DNA from: an uncultured Collinsella sp. | GTDB lineage: Bacteria; Actinomycetota; Coriobacteriia; Coriobacteriales; Coriobacteriaceae | Assembly: GCA_902492185.1 (NCBI GenBank) | Contig: CABUKY010000044.1 | Location: 1-12,123 of the forward strand | Reading direction: 5' to 3' | Length of the DNA stretch: 12,123 nt | In this document: piece after piece, positions 1 to 5,892 of the stretch | How the letters are laid out: each line of letters begins with the position of its first letter | Position numbering within the stretch: position 1 is the first letter of the stretch | Position numbers and translations under genes: made by a program | Notes under the pieces: generated by a model | Database searches by the model: none | What the model was told of the DNA's origin: nothing | Seen by the model: the letters and a program-made list of their open reading frames with translations, nothing else

Positions 1-8
1 TCAACTTC

Positions 9-43
9 AAGGGCGCGACCAGAAGGTCAGCGCCCTTTCGTTT
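9..43 (+). terminator. Intrinsic terminator of an upstream gene
   Basis: The arms AAGGGCGC (9-16) and GCGCCCTT (30-37) pair perfectly. Inside them GACC pairs with GGTC around an AGAA tetraloop, with one bulged A at 29. The right arm runs into a T-rich tail (TTTCGTTTC). This is a classic Rho-independent terminator reading rightward. It closes a gene lying left of the window, whose identity cannot be seen; in related genomes prfA or rpmE often precede prmC, but that is only an inference. Confidence 0.85.
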
Positions 44-490
44 CACGTCACCTTGTCTCAAATGCGACCCGCTCGCTGTCCGTCCTCTACCTGCGGTGTT
101 GCCTTGCTCCGGATGCGGTATGCTCAACCTGCGGCGCCTTAGATGTAGTCATTGGGGACGTTCTTAAATGACTAGGTTGGGTACATTGCTTTGAGATGTT
201 ATTTAATCGGCTTTGATGGCCATTAAGCCGGCTACCTGCTCAAAGAAATTAGCGGCATTCATCTGCTATCGAAAATAATGCTCAAAAAATCGTCCAAGAA
301 GTCGCGTGTCATTTTTTGATGCGTCGCGCGTCAAGTGATGTGGCAAGTTCTTGGTTAGATATTGGTCAGTTTTGGGTCAACCTTGCCAAAAGCTTGACGG
401 ATGCAGATTTAGACGTCGACGAATGAACACTTCGATTGCGATTCAAGCAAAATTCTGGGCTGATTCTCGATAATCGCTTCCAATCGTCCC
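44..490. other. Noncoding stretch upstream of prmC
   Basis: About 450 bases without a credible gene. The middle (roughly 160-440) is visibly richer in A+T than the flanking coding DNA. Short open frames here lack a ribosome binding site and resemble no known protein. It contains a REP-like hairpin (146-174), a hairpin with CGGCTT (208-213) pairing AAGCCG (225-230), a hairpin at 316-334 (TTGATGCG, loop TCG, CGCGTCAA, one G-T wobble), a wide inverted repeat TGGCAAG (341-347) with CTTGCCA (382-388), and an 8-bp direct repeat ACCTGCGG at 89-96 and 127-134. No tRNA or known riboswitch was recognised. Confidence 0.6.
146..174. repeat. REP-like hairpin element
   Basis: The arms TAGTCATT (146-153) and AATGACTA (167-174) are a perfect 8-bp inverted repeat. 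The 13-nt loop begins GGGGACGTTCTT. From memory, palindromes with a GGGGACG-TTCTT core flanked by short variable complementary arms are common in intergenic DNA of Firmicutes and Coriobacteria, and are associated with IS200-like REP-associated tyrosine transposases. No transposase is in this window. There is no T tract after the hairpin, so it is not a terminator. The family assignment rests on recall and needs a genome search. Confidence 0.5.
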
Positions 491-517
491 TTGCCGCGTG
501 CCGCCCTCGCGTACAAT
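491..517 (+). promoter_or_regulatory. Promoter of prmC
   Basis: A good -10 box, TACAAT (512-517), is preceded by TTGCCG (491-496) with a slightly short 15-bp spacer. Transcription would start near 524, about 40 nt before the prmC ATG. The bases before the -10 (CTCG) recur before the -10 boxes of upp and the atp operon. The same TTG could be read as a start codon for a longer prmC frame, but it sits in the promoter. Confidence 0.55.
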
Positions 518-565
518 CTGCTCCGACATTCGCGCGCCGTCCGGCGCTTAAGAGGGGAGGGCCCC

Positions 566-1816
566 ATGGCAAACGAGATTTGGACCATCAAGCGTTGTCT
601 CGAGTGGACCAAGGAGTACCTGGCCGAGCGCGGCGAGGAGCACCCCCGTCTTTCTGCCGAGTGGCTGCTCTGCGCTGCCACGGGTTTGGCACGCATCGAC
701 TTATATATGCGCATGGACGAGACGCTTAACGCGGCTCAGCTCGAGACCATGCACGCGGCCGTTGTTCGTCGCGCTAAAGGTGAACCGCTGCAGTACATCA
801 CCGGCAGCACGCAGTTTCGCATGATCGACGTCACGTGCGCCCCCGGCGTGCTCATTCCGCGTCCCGAGACCGAGATGCTCGTCGAGGAAGTCCTCAATTA
901 TCTGGATGCCGAGGTGCTGAGCCCCGAGGCTGCTGCCCGTCAGCGTGTTGAGCTGCCTTGGAACGATGAGGTCGAGGAGGCACGCAAGGCTGAGGCCGCG
1001 CTGGCAGACGAACGCGCGACCGCCGAGCGCCGTGCCGCCAACCTGACGGCCGCCGACGAGGCGGCGCTGGGCGGCGATGTGCTGGGCAGTCGCGCCTATG
1101 CCGAGGAACTGGCCGACCGCGAGGCCGAGGAAGCCGCCGCGCAGGCAGCAGAAGCCGAAGCCGCGGAAGCCGCCGAGCCCGAGCTCGACGAATACGGCAT
1201 CGCCATCGAGGGTGCCGACCAGGAGACGGCTTCAGCTCAGGATGCCGCTTCGCCTGCCCCAGCCGAGCCCCGCATCGCCCGCGTTCTCGAGGTCGGCTGC
1301 GGCACGGGCTGCATTTCGCTCTCCCTTGCCTGGGAGCGCCGCGGCCACGTTACCTGCACCGCCACCGATATCGAGCCGCGCGCTATCGATTTGGCCACCA
1401 AAAACCGCGATGCGCTTGGCCTCACGTACGACGAGGTCGCCTTTAGTCTCACGAACCTGGTGAGTTCCATTCCCCGCGAAGAGTGGGGCACGTTCGACGT
1501 GCTTGTCTCCAATCCGCCCTACATTCCGACCGACGTCATGCGCTCACTGCCGCACGAGGTCAAGGACTTTGAGCCCGACCTGGCGCTTGAGGGCGGCGCC
1601 GACGGCCTCGATATCTTCCGCCGCCTGCTCAATGCGGCGCCTTACATGCTGCGCGCCGGCGGCCTGTTTGCCTGCGAGCTCTACGAGGGTGCCCTCGACG
1701 CCGCCGCCGAGCTCTGCCGCCAGGCGGGTCTCTCGGACGTGCGCATCGTCCGCGACCTCACCGATCGCCCCCGCATCGTCCGAGCCATCGTCACCGAGCC
1801 CAAACAGCGTATTTAA
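566..1816 (+). CDS. prmC: Release factor glutamine methyltransferase PrmC, with large insertion
   Basis: PrmC (HemK) methylates the glutamine of the GGQ motif in class I release factors with S-adenosylmethionine, raising termination efficiency in the cytoplasm. The N-terminal helical domain spans about residues 1-95 and includes GEPLQYITG (72-80). RPETE follows at 99-103. The SAM-binding motif EVGCGTG lies at 242-248, an acidic motif TDIE at 267-270, and the substrate-binding NPPYIP at 316-321. The protein is 416 residues, whereas the family is usually about 280. The excess is an Ala/Glu-rich, low-complexity, charged stretch at about 114-236, between the RPETE helix and motif I. All motifs are intact, so the enzyme should be active. 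The ATG at 566 was chosen because AGAGGGGAGG lies just upstream; an in-frame TTG at 491 overlaps the promoter. It has its own promoter and no gene overlap. Confidence 0.93.
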   Translation: MANEIWTIKRCLEWTKEYLAERGEEHPRLSAEWLLCAATGLARIDLYMRMDETLNAAQLETMHAAVVRRAKGEPLQYITGSTQFRMIDVTCAPGVLIPRPETEMLVEEVLNYLDAEVLSPEAAARQRVELPWNDEVEEARKAEAALADERATAERRAANLTAADEAALGGDVLGSRAYAEELADREAEEAAAQAAEAEAAEAAEPELDEYGIAIEGADQETASAQDAASPAPAEPRIARVLEVGCGTGCISLSLAWERRGHVTCTATDIEPRAIDLATKNRDALGLTYDEVAFSLTNLVSSIPREEWGTFDVLVSNPPYIPTDVMRSLPHEVKDFEPDLALEGGADGLDIFRRLLNAAPYMLRAGGLFACELYEGALDAAAELCRQAGLSDVRIVRDLTDRPRIVRAIVTEPKQRI

Positions 1817-1831
1817 GCTGAACAAATAGAC

Positions 1832-1843
1832 ATTTGCGCAAAT
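1832..1843. promoter_or_regulatory. Palindrome ATTTGCGCAAAT, candidate operator
   Basis: A perfect 12-bp palindrome lies just upstream of the -35 box of the toxin-antitoxin promoter. A looser outer pair, ACAAAT (1822-1827) and ATTTGT (1842-1847), surrounds and partly overlaps it. XRE-type antitoxins commonly bind such dyads to repress their own operon. Binding by the adjacent antitoxin is inferred. It also lies just after the prmC stop, but without a T run it is a poor terminator. Confidence 0.4.
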
Positions 1844-1849
1844 TTGTCC

Positions 1850-1882
1850 TTGCAATATACCGTAAAACTTCTACTATAGAAG
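1850..1882 (+). promoter_or_regulatory. Toxin-antitoxin promoter with overlapping operator
   Basis: TTGCAA (1850-1855) and TACTAT (1872-1877) are separated by 16 bp, a good sigma-70-type pair. A perfect inverted repeat, CTTCTA-CTA-TAGAAG (1868-1882), covers the -10 box and the start of the ribosome binding site AAGGAGA (1880-1886). A repressor bound here would block polymerase directly, which fits autoregulation by a HigA-type antitoxin. The predicted transcript start is only about 8 nt before the toxin ATG, so the leader would be unusually short; a start further upstream is possible. Confidence 0.5.
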
Positions 1883-1891
1883 GAGAAAGGT

Positions 1892-2287
1892 ATGTCAAAT
1901 CAGCTGTATCGGTACCGTATCGTGCTTGATTACATTGAACCTTGGCTTGATAAGCAGGATGAAGCTACGCTGAAGCAGATTTATGCAGACCTTTTGGTGC
2001 TCGAGAAGGAAGGTCCCAGCCTTGGTCGTCCGCTGGTTGACCGCGTAAAGGGCTCGAAGCTTCATCATTTAAAGGAGCTGAGAGTGACGTCGTGTGGTGG
2101 GCAGGTGATTCGCATCCTCTTCGCCTTTGACCCCAAGCGCCAGGCGGTATTGCTATTGGCGGGTGATAAGTCGCGAGCGGGATCGTCAAGGGCAAAATGG
2201 AACGGTTGGTATGCGATCAACATTCCAAGGGCCGAGCAAATATACCGTCGCCACGTAAGGAGGCTCGATCGAGATGGAACTGCATGA
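1892..2287 (+). CDS. higB: RelE/HigB-like toxin of a type II toxin-antitoxin module
   Basis: This 131-residue protein resembles the phage-derived Gp49/HigB branch of the RelE superfamily, whose members are ribosome-dependent mRNA nucleases. Recognisable segments are GRPLVDRVKGSKLHHLKELR (45-64), the strand IRILFAFDP (73-81), LLLAGDK (87-93) and WNGWY (103-107), followed by a helix with IPRAEQIYRRH (111-121). Between GDK and WNGWY there are about six more residues (Ser/Arg/Ala-rich) than I would expect. The start is fixed by AAGGAGA at 1880-1886. The gene overlaps the antitoxin gene by 14 nt, with the toxin first, as in higBA loci. Its codon use is richer in A/T at third positions than prmC or the atp genes, suggesting later acquisition. 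The target and growth effect are inferred from the family. Confidence 0.82.
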   Translation: MSNQLYRYRIVLDYIEPWLDKQDEATLKQIYADLLVLEKEGPSLGRPLVDRVKGSKLHHLKELRVTSCGGQVIRILFAFDPKRQAVLLLAGDKSRAGSSRAKWNGWYAINIPRAEQIYRRHVRRLDRDGTA

Positions 2288-2576
2288 GTATATGGAATCT
2301 CGCGGGATAACACGCGACTCCATTACCGCCGAGCAGGAGAGGACTCGCGATCGTATCGAAGCCTATAAGCTTGCTCAGATTCGCAGGTTAAAAGATCTAA
2401 CACAGGCGTCGGTCGCCCAGTCGATGGGCGTTTCTCAAAAACGTGTATCCGAGCTCGAGCGTGGGGAGTTGGGTTCGATGAGGCTCGACACGCTGAGCAG
2501 GTACGCAGAGAGCCTCGGCGGAAAACTGGTTGCAAGCATCGAGTTTCCCGATCGTACCGTTACGCTTGCGCGCTAA
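2274..2576 (+). CDS. higA: XRE-family antitoxin, HigA-like
   Basis: This 100-residue protein has a helix-turn-helix domain at about 38-85, seen as LTQASVAQSMGVSQKRVSELERG (split: LTQASVAQSMG 42-52, VSQKRVSELERG 53-64) and then LDTLSRYAESLGGKL (71-85). The N-terminal 35 residues are charged and probably helical; they may bind the toxin. Antitoxins of this type neutralise the partner toxin by direct binding and repress the shared promoter. TAAGGAGG (2256-2263), inside the toxin gene, lies 10 nt before the ATG, and the overlap suggests translational coupling. Candidate operators are the palindromes at 1832-1843 and 1868-1882. A lone phage-type regulator is an alternative, but the partner and overlap make an antitoxin far likelier. 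Confidence 0.85.
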   Translation: MELHEYMESRGITRDSITAEQERTRDRIEAYKLAQIRRLKDLTQASVAQSMGVSQKRVSELERGELGSMRLDTLSRYAESLGGKLVASIEFPDRTVTLAR

Positions 2577-2637
2577 AAATCTTCAATTAACCCCCTCACT
2601 TTCACCGACTACTAGAGCCGCTCACCAAACCAACATG

Positions 2638-2706
2638 CGCTCTGGGCAAATAGGTTGAATGTTTCGTGCGAGAATGCCCCACAGTAAACAAACTTGCACC
2701 AGAGCG
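2638..2706. repeat. Long inverted repeat ahead of tsaC
   Basis: CGCTCTGGGCAA (2638-2649) pairs with TTGC-A-CCAGAGCG (2694-2706): twelve base pairs with a single bulged A at 2698. The loop is 44 nt and can form a further TGTTT/AAACA stem (2660-2664, 2686-2690). The right arm ends directly before the tsaC ribosome binding site TAAGGGG (2707-2713). It has no T tract. It could be a structured leader of tsaC or an end-joined remnant of a mobile element. A weak promoter-like pair, TTAACC (2587-2592) and TACTAG (2610-2615), would place the whole hairpin inside the tsaC transcript. Confidence 0.5.
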
Positions 2707-2724
2707 TAAGGGGCTGGCATACAC

Positions 2725-3468
2725 ATGCAGACGGTCTATCGGGTATTCGAGGGAGCGCGCGAGCCGCATCGGCTCGCCGTTGAGCGTACGGCCGAGGTGC
2801 TCCGCTGTGGCGGCTTGGCGCTGATCCCGACCGAGACCGTCTATGGTGTCGCCGTGGCAGTCAACGCCTTCTCGGACGCCGTGCCCCAAGATACAAGTGA
2901 ATTCCCATCGTGGCCGCGCGATCCGCAGGCTGCCGTCAACGGCGCCGCAGTCCCTGCGCTCGGCACCGGCTATCGCCGTATCTTCACTCTCAAGCAACGT
3001 GAACTCACGCAAACCGTCGCTTGGCTGGTCGATGGCGTCGAAGCGCTCGACCGCTATGGCGTGGATATCCCGGAAGATGCCCGCGTGCTCGCCCGACGAT
3101 GCTGGCCGGGCGCCCTGACTATCGTGGTCAAGGCGGCCCCCTGTGTGCCGACCTTTATGCGCGCCGCCGACGGCACGGTGGCCCTGCGCGCTTCGGCCTC
3201 GCCCGTGGTGCAGGCGCTCATCCGCACTTGTGGCAGTCCACTTGCCTGCACGAGCGCCAATACACATGGGGCGCCCTCGCCGGCAAGTTTTGCCGCCGTC
3301 GAGGGTCGCATCCTGGAGGGGGTCGATGTGGCCGTCGACGCCGGTGAGACCCCGTGTCGCGACGCCTCAACCATCGTGTCGTTTCAGCACGGTGAGCTCC
3401 GGATCCTGCGTCAAGGCGCACTTCCCGCATCAGAGATCGAGCGGGTCCTGTCCGACCCGATGCAATAG
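2725..3468 (+). CDS. tsaC: L-threonylcarbamoyladenylate synthase (TsaC/Sua5/YrdC family)
   Basis: The enzyme makes threonylcarbamoyl-AMP from threonine, bicarbonate and ATP. This is the first step in forming t6A37 on ANN-decoding tRNAs, needed for accurate decoding. Visible YrdC-fold motifs are PTETVYG (35-41), LKQR (89-92), WPGALTIVV (127-135), CTSAN (175-179), ASTIV (214-218) and LRQG (228-231). At 247 residues it lacks the extra C-terminal Sua5 domain, so it is of the short TsaC/YwlC type. About 35 residues (roughly 51-85) are inserted between PTETVYG and LKQR, where relatives have only a short loop. Residues after KQR (ELTQTVAWLV) differ from the usual pattern, which has a proline there. 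The start is supported by TAAGGGG at 2707-2713. glpK follows after 13 nt, suggesting cotranscription. Confidence 0.9.
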   Translation: MQTVYRVFEGAREPHRLAVERTAEVLRCGGLALIPTETVYGVAVAVNAFSDAVPQDTSEFPSWPRDPQAAVNGAAVPALGTGYRRIFTLKQRELTQTVAWLVDGVEALDRYGVDIPEDARVLARRCWPGALTIVVKAAPCVPTFMRAADGTVALRASASPVVQALIRTCGSPLACTSANTHGAPSPASFAAVEGRILEGVDVAVDAGETPCRDASTIVSFQHGELRILRQGALPASEIERVLSDPMQ

Positions 3469-3481
3469 AAAGGTGTAAGCG

Positions 3482-5023
3482 ATGTCGTTGAATCTAGGTA
3501 GCCTGGGTATGGAAGACGCCTCGTTTAGCTTTGGCGGTTCCTACATCATGGCGCTCGACTGCGGCACCACCTCGGTACTCGCGGCCATTGTCGACGAATA
3601 CGGCTGCATCGTTGCCCAGGCGCGTCGTAGCGTCAAAACCAGCTTCCCGCGCCCCGGCTGGGTGGAGCAGGATCCCACGGAGGTGCTTGCCAGCCAGATC
3701 GGCGTGATGATGGAGGTCCAGTTTAAGAGCGGCATCCATTCTGACCGCATCGCCGCCATCGGTATCTCCAACCAGCGCGAGACCACGGTGGTCTGGGACC
3801 GCGTGAGCGGTCAGCCCATCTATAACGCCATCGTATGGCAGTGCCGTCGTACCGCGCCGGCAATCGACGCGTTGGTTGAACAGGGTTGCGAGGAGCTGGT
3901 GCGCTCCCGCACGGGACTCACGCTCGACCCGTATTTCTCGGCCTCCAAGGTGCAGTGGATTCTCGACAACGTCGACGGCGCACGCGAGAGCGCGGCGGCG
4001 GGCGACCTCATGTTTGGCACCATCGACACCTGGCTCATCTACAACCTCACCGGCGGCCAGGTCTTTGCCACCGACTACACCAATGCCAGCCGCACGGCAC
4101 TCTTTAATATCCATACGCTCGATTGGGACGACGACCTGCTGGCGCTCTTTGATGTTCCACGTTCCATGATGCCCGAGGTTCGCTGGAGCTCGGGCGACTA
4201 CGGCCGCGTCGCGAGCGACATCATGACCAACATGCCGCCCATCATGGGTGTGGCGGGCGACCAGCAGGCATCGCTGTTCGGCCACTGCTGCTTCTATCCC
4301 GGCCAGACCAAAAACACCTATGGCACGGGCTGCTTTATGCTCATGAACACCGGCGACGAGATCGTCGAATCCAAGAATGGCCTGGTCTCCACCATCGGTA
4401 TCGCTGCGGACGGCAAAGTCAGCTATGCGCTCGAGGGCTCTATTTTTGCCGCCGGCTCAACGATGAACTGGCTGCGCGATAACATGGGCGTTATCTCCAA
4501 CGTATTCGAATCGGCGCAGCTCGCCTCCTCGATCAGCGATAACGAGGGATGCTACTTTGTCCCCGCTTTCGCGGGCCTGGGGGCACCTTGGTGGGACGCG
4601 CACGCCCGCGGCATCGTATGCGGTCTGACCGGCGCCTCGAGTCGCGCGACCATCGTGCGTGCCGCTTGCGAGTCCATGGCCTATCAGAGCTATGACGTGC
4701 TGCGTGCCATGGAGCAGGACGTGGGTCTTTCGATCGAGCGCCTGTCCGTCGATGGCGGTGCCTCACGCAACGAGTTCATCATGCAGTTCCAGTCCGACCT
4801 GCTGGATATTCCGGTGCTGCAATGCGAATCAGTGGAGACCACGGCAATCGGCGCCGCGTACTTGGCTGGCCTTGCGGTTGGGTATTGGGAAGACCTGGAG
4901 GAGCTGGAGCAAAATGCCCAGATCGTTAGGACCTTTCTTCCCCACATGTCCGCCGAGCGCCGCGAGCAAAACCTTGCGGGCTGGCGTGATGCAGTCAAGC
5001 GCTCGCTCAGCACCGCACAGTAG
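3482..5023 (+). CDS. glpK: Glycerol kinase
   Basis: GlpK phosphorylates glycerol with ATP to sn-glycerol 3-phosphate, trapping glycerol for glycolysis and lipid synthesis. The 513-residue FGGY-fold protein carries the ATP-binding LDCGTTS (25-31), the glycerol-binding NQRETT (97-102), WQCRRT (119-124) and DPYFS (149-153), the catalytic-base motif GDQQASLFG (259-267, D260), GTGCFMLMNTG (281-291) and DGGASRNEF (424-432). It is close to the usual 500 residues. The loop before GDQQ (about 239-257) has neither the histidine segment that the phosphotransferase system phosphorylates in many Firmicutes nor the GGKGGTR-type loop that binds fructose 1,6-bisphosphate in E. coli, so both controls may be absent. 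The first ATG was kept because GAAAGGTG lies about 6 nt upstream; a later Met at residue 10 lacks a clear site. No glpF or glpD lies nearby. Confidence 0.95.
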   Translation: MSLNLGSLGMEDASFSFGGSYIMALDCGTTSVLAAIVDEYGCIVAQARRSVKTSFPRPGWVEQDPTEVLASQIGVMMEVQFKSGIHSDRIAAIGISNQRETTVVWDRVSGQPIYNAIVWQCRRTAPAIDALVEQGCEELVRSRTGLTLDPYFSASKVQWILDNVDGARESAAAGDLMFGTIDTWLIYNLTGGQVFATDYTNASRTALFNIHTLDWDDDLLALFDVPRSMMPEVRWSSGDYGRVASDIMTNMPPIMGVAGDQQASLFGHCCFYPGQTKNTYGTGCFMLMNTGDEIVESKNGLVSTIGIAADGKVSYALEGSIFAAGSTMNWLRDNMGVISNVFESAQLASSISDNEGCYFVPAFAGLGAPWWDAHARGIVCGLTGASSRATIVRAACESMAYQSYDVLRAMEQDVGLSIERLSVDGGASRNEFIMQFQSDLLDIPVLQCESVETTAIGAAYLAGLAVGYWEDLEELEQNAQIVRTFLPHMSAERREQNLAGWRDAVKRSLSTAQ

Positions 5024-5038
5024 GGCTGCGATGGGCTG

Positions 5039-5049
5039 CTCGATACAAT
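5039..5049 (+). promoter_or_regulatory. Possible -10 region for upp
   Basis: CTCGA-TACAAT (5039-5049) matches the -10 region of the prmC and atp promoters. No convincing -35 box lies 16-18 bp upstream, so this is either a weak promoter or one depending on an activator. It would give upp an untranslated leader of about 90 nt, enough to contain the hairpins at 5096-5127. Reading through from glpK is the alternative. Confidence 0.4.
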
Positions 5050-5095
5050 AAACCGCTAAACTAATGCATGGCGTGCGGCGGCAACATTGCTACGC

Positions 5096-5127
5096 GCCTT
5101 GTCAGCAAGGCCGTTTTGCGGCCGCAA
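5096..5127 (+). promoter_or_regulatory. Overlapping hairpins in the upp leader
   Basis: GCCTTG (5096-5101) pairs with CAAGGC (5106-5111) around a 4-nt loop. GGCCG (5109-5113) pairs with CGGCC (5119-5123) around TTTTG. The two stems share 5109-5111, so they cannot both form. The second also lies in the palindrome TTGCGGCCGCAA (5116-5127). The ribosome binding site GAAAGGGG (5129-5136) follows at once. This layout would suit a switch, but I see no PyrR-type binding consensus and no terminator U run. Confidence 0.35.
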
Positions 5128-5146
5128 CGAAAGGGGCAATCAATCC

Positions 5147-5794
5147 ATGACCGTCACCTACGATGCGTCCCGTGTGACGCTTGTCGATCATCCGCTCGTC
5201 CAGCATAAGCTGTCGATCCTGCGCGACAAGGAGACCGGCACCAACCAGTTCCGCCAGCTCGTGCGCGAGCTCGCGCTCTTTGACGGCTACGAGGCCATGC
5301 GCGACCTACCCATGGAGGATGTCGAAGTCGAGACTCCCATCACCACCGCCACGTTTAAGCAACTTGCCGGCAAGAAGCTCGCCATCGTGCCCATTCTGCG
5401 TGCGGGCCTTGGCATGGTCGACGGCATCCTCGACCTGGTACCCTCCGCTCGCGTGGGCCACATTGGAATGGAGCGCGACGAGGTCACCCACGAGCCGCAT
5501 GAGTATTACTGCAAGATGCCCAAGGATATCGACCAGCGCATCTGCCTGGTCGTCGACCCCATGCTCGCCACGGGCGGCTCGGCCGAGATGGCTATCAGCT
5601 ATCTGCGCGAGCACGGTGTCAAGGATATCCGCATGCTGTGCATCGTCGCGGCCCCCGAGGGCCTCAAGTCGCTGACCGAGAAAGACCCCGATGTGCATAT
5701 CTATACCTGCGCCATCGACGACCACCTCAACGAGGCTGCCTACATCGTTCCCGGCCTGGGCGATGCCGGCGACCGTATCTACGGCACGCTGTAG
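5147..5794 (+). CDS. upp: Uracil phosphoribosyltransferase
   Basis: Upp converts uracil and phosphoribosyl pyrophosphate to UMP in pyrimidine salvage. The 215-residue protein has the usual length (about 208-215). Landmarks are HPLVQHKL (15-22), the flexible-loop region ETPITTATF (62-70), VPILRAGLGM (81-90), the PRPP-binding VVDPMLATGGSA (135-146), and the uracil-binding C-terminus PGLGDAGDRIYGT (202-214). The frame is open back to 5087, but the extra 20 residues are unlike any Upp, and the ribosome binding site GAAAGGGG at 5129-5136 points to the ATG at 5147. In Bacillus and many other Gram-positive bacteria upp sits just ahead of the atp operon, as here. It may be read from its own weak promoter. 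Confidence 0.96.
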   Translation: MTVTYDASRVTLVDHPLVQHKLSILRDKETGTNQFRQLVRELALFDGYEAMRDLPMEDVEVETPITTATFKQLAGKKLAIVPILRAGLGMVDGILDLVPSARVGHIGMERDEVTHEPHEYYCKMPKDIDQRICLVVDPMLATGGSAEMAISYLREHGVKDIRMLCIVAAPEGLKSLTEKDPDVHIYTCAIDDHLNEAAYIVPGLGDAGDRIYGTL

Positions 5795-5836
5795 TCTCTG
5801 AGTCATACCGGCTAACGTCGAAAATACGAAGAAACG

Positions 5837-5871
5837 GTGCGCGCGGACAAATAAAAGGCGACCGCGCGCAC
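5837..5871. terminator. GC-rich hairpin after upp, possible terminator
   Basis: GTGCGCGCGG (5837-5846) and CCGCGCGCAC (5862-5871) form a perfect 10-bp stem with a 15-nt A-rich loop. It starts 42 bp after the upp stop. No T tract follows on the + strand; on the - strand it is followed by a T-rich but interrupted run. Position suggests it ends the upp transcript or protects its 3' end, but it is not a textbook intrinsic terminator. Confidence 0.5.
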
Positions 5872-5892
5872 TCCTGGTAACGGACGTTTTGC

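Noticed and set aside
491..565. N-terminal extension of prmC from a TTG codon
   Set aside because: The TTG is the -35 hexamer and the -10 box lies inside the extension. A strong ribosome binding site supports the ATG at 566.
2602..3267. 221-codon open frame on the - strand opposite tsaC
   Set aside because: The tsaC frame shows all family motifs. The reverse frame has no recognisable domain and runs through the inverted repeat at 2638-2706.
3494..4285. 263-codon open frame on the - strand opposite glpK
   Set aside because: Antisense to conserved glycerol kinase motifs, without initiation signals or recognisable family.
5116..5127. Palindrome TTGCGGCCGCAA as a transcription factor operator
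   Set aside because: It is perfect but short and G/C-rich, occurs once in what I could see, and is already explained as part of the leader hairpin.
5087..5146. N-terminal extension of upp
   Set aside because: The extra residues do not resemble Upp, and the region forms leader hairpins and the ribosome binding site for the ATG at 5147.
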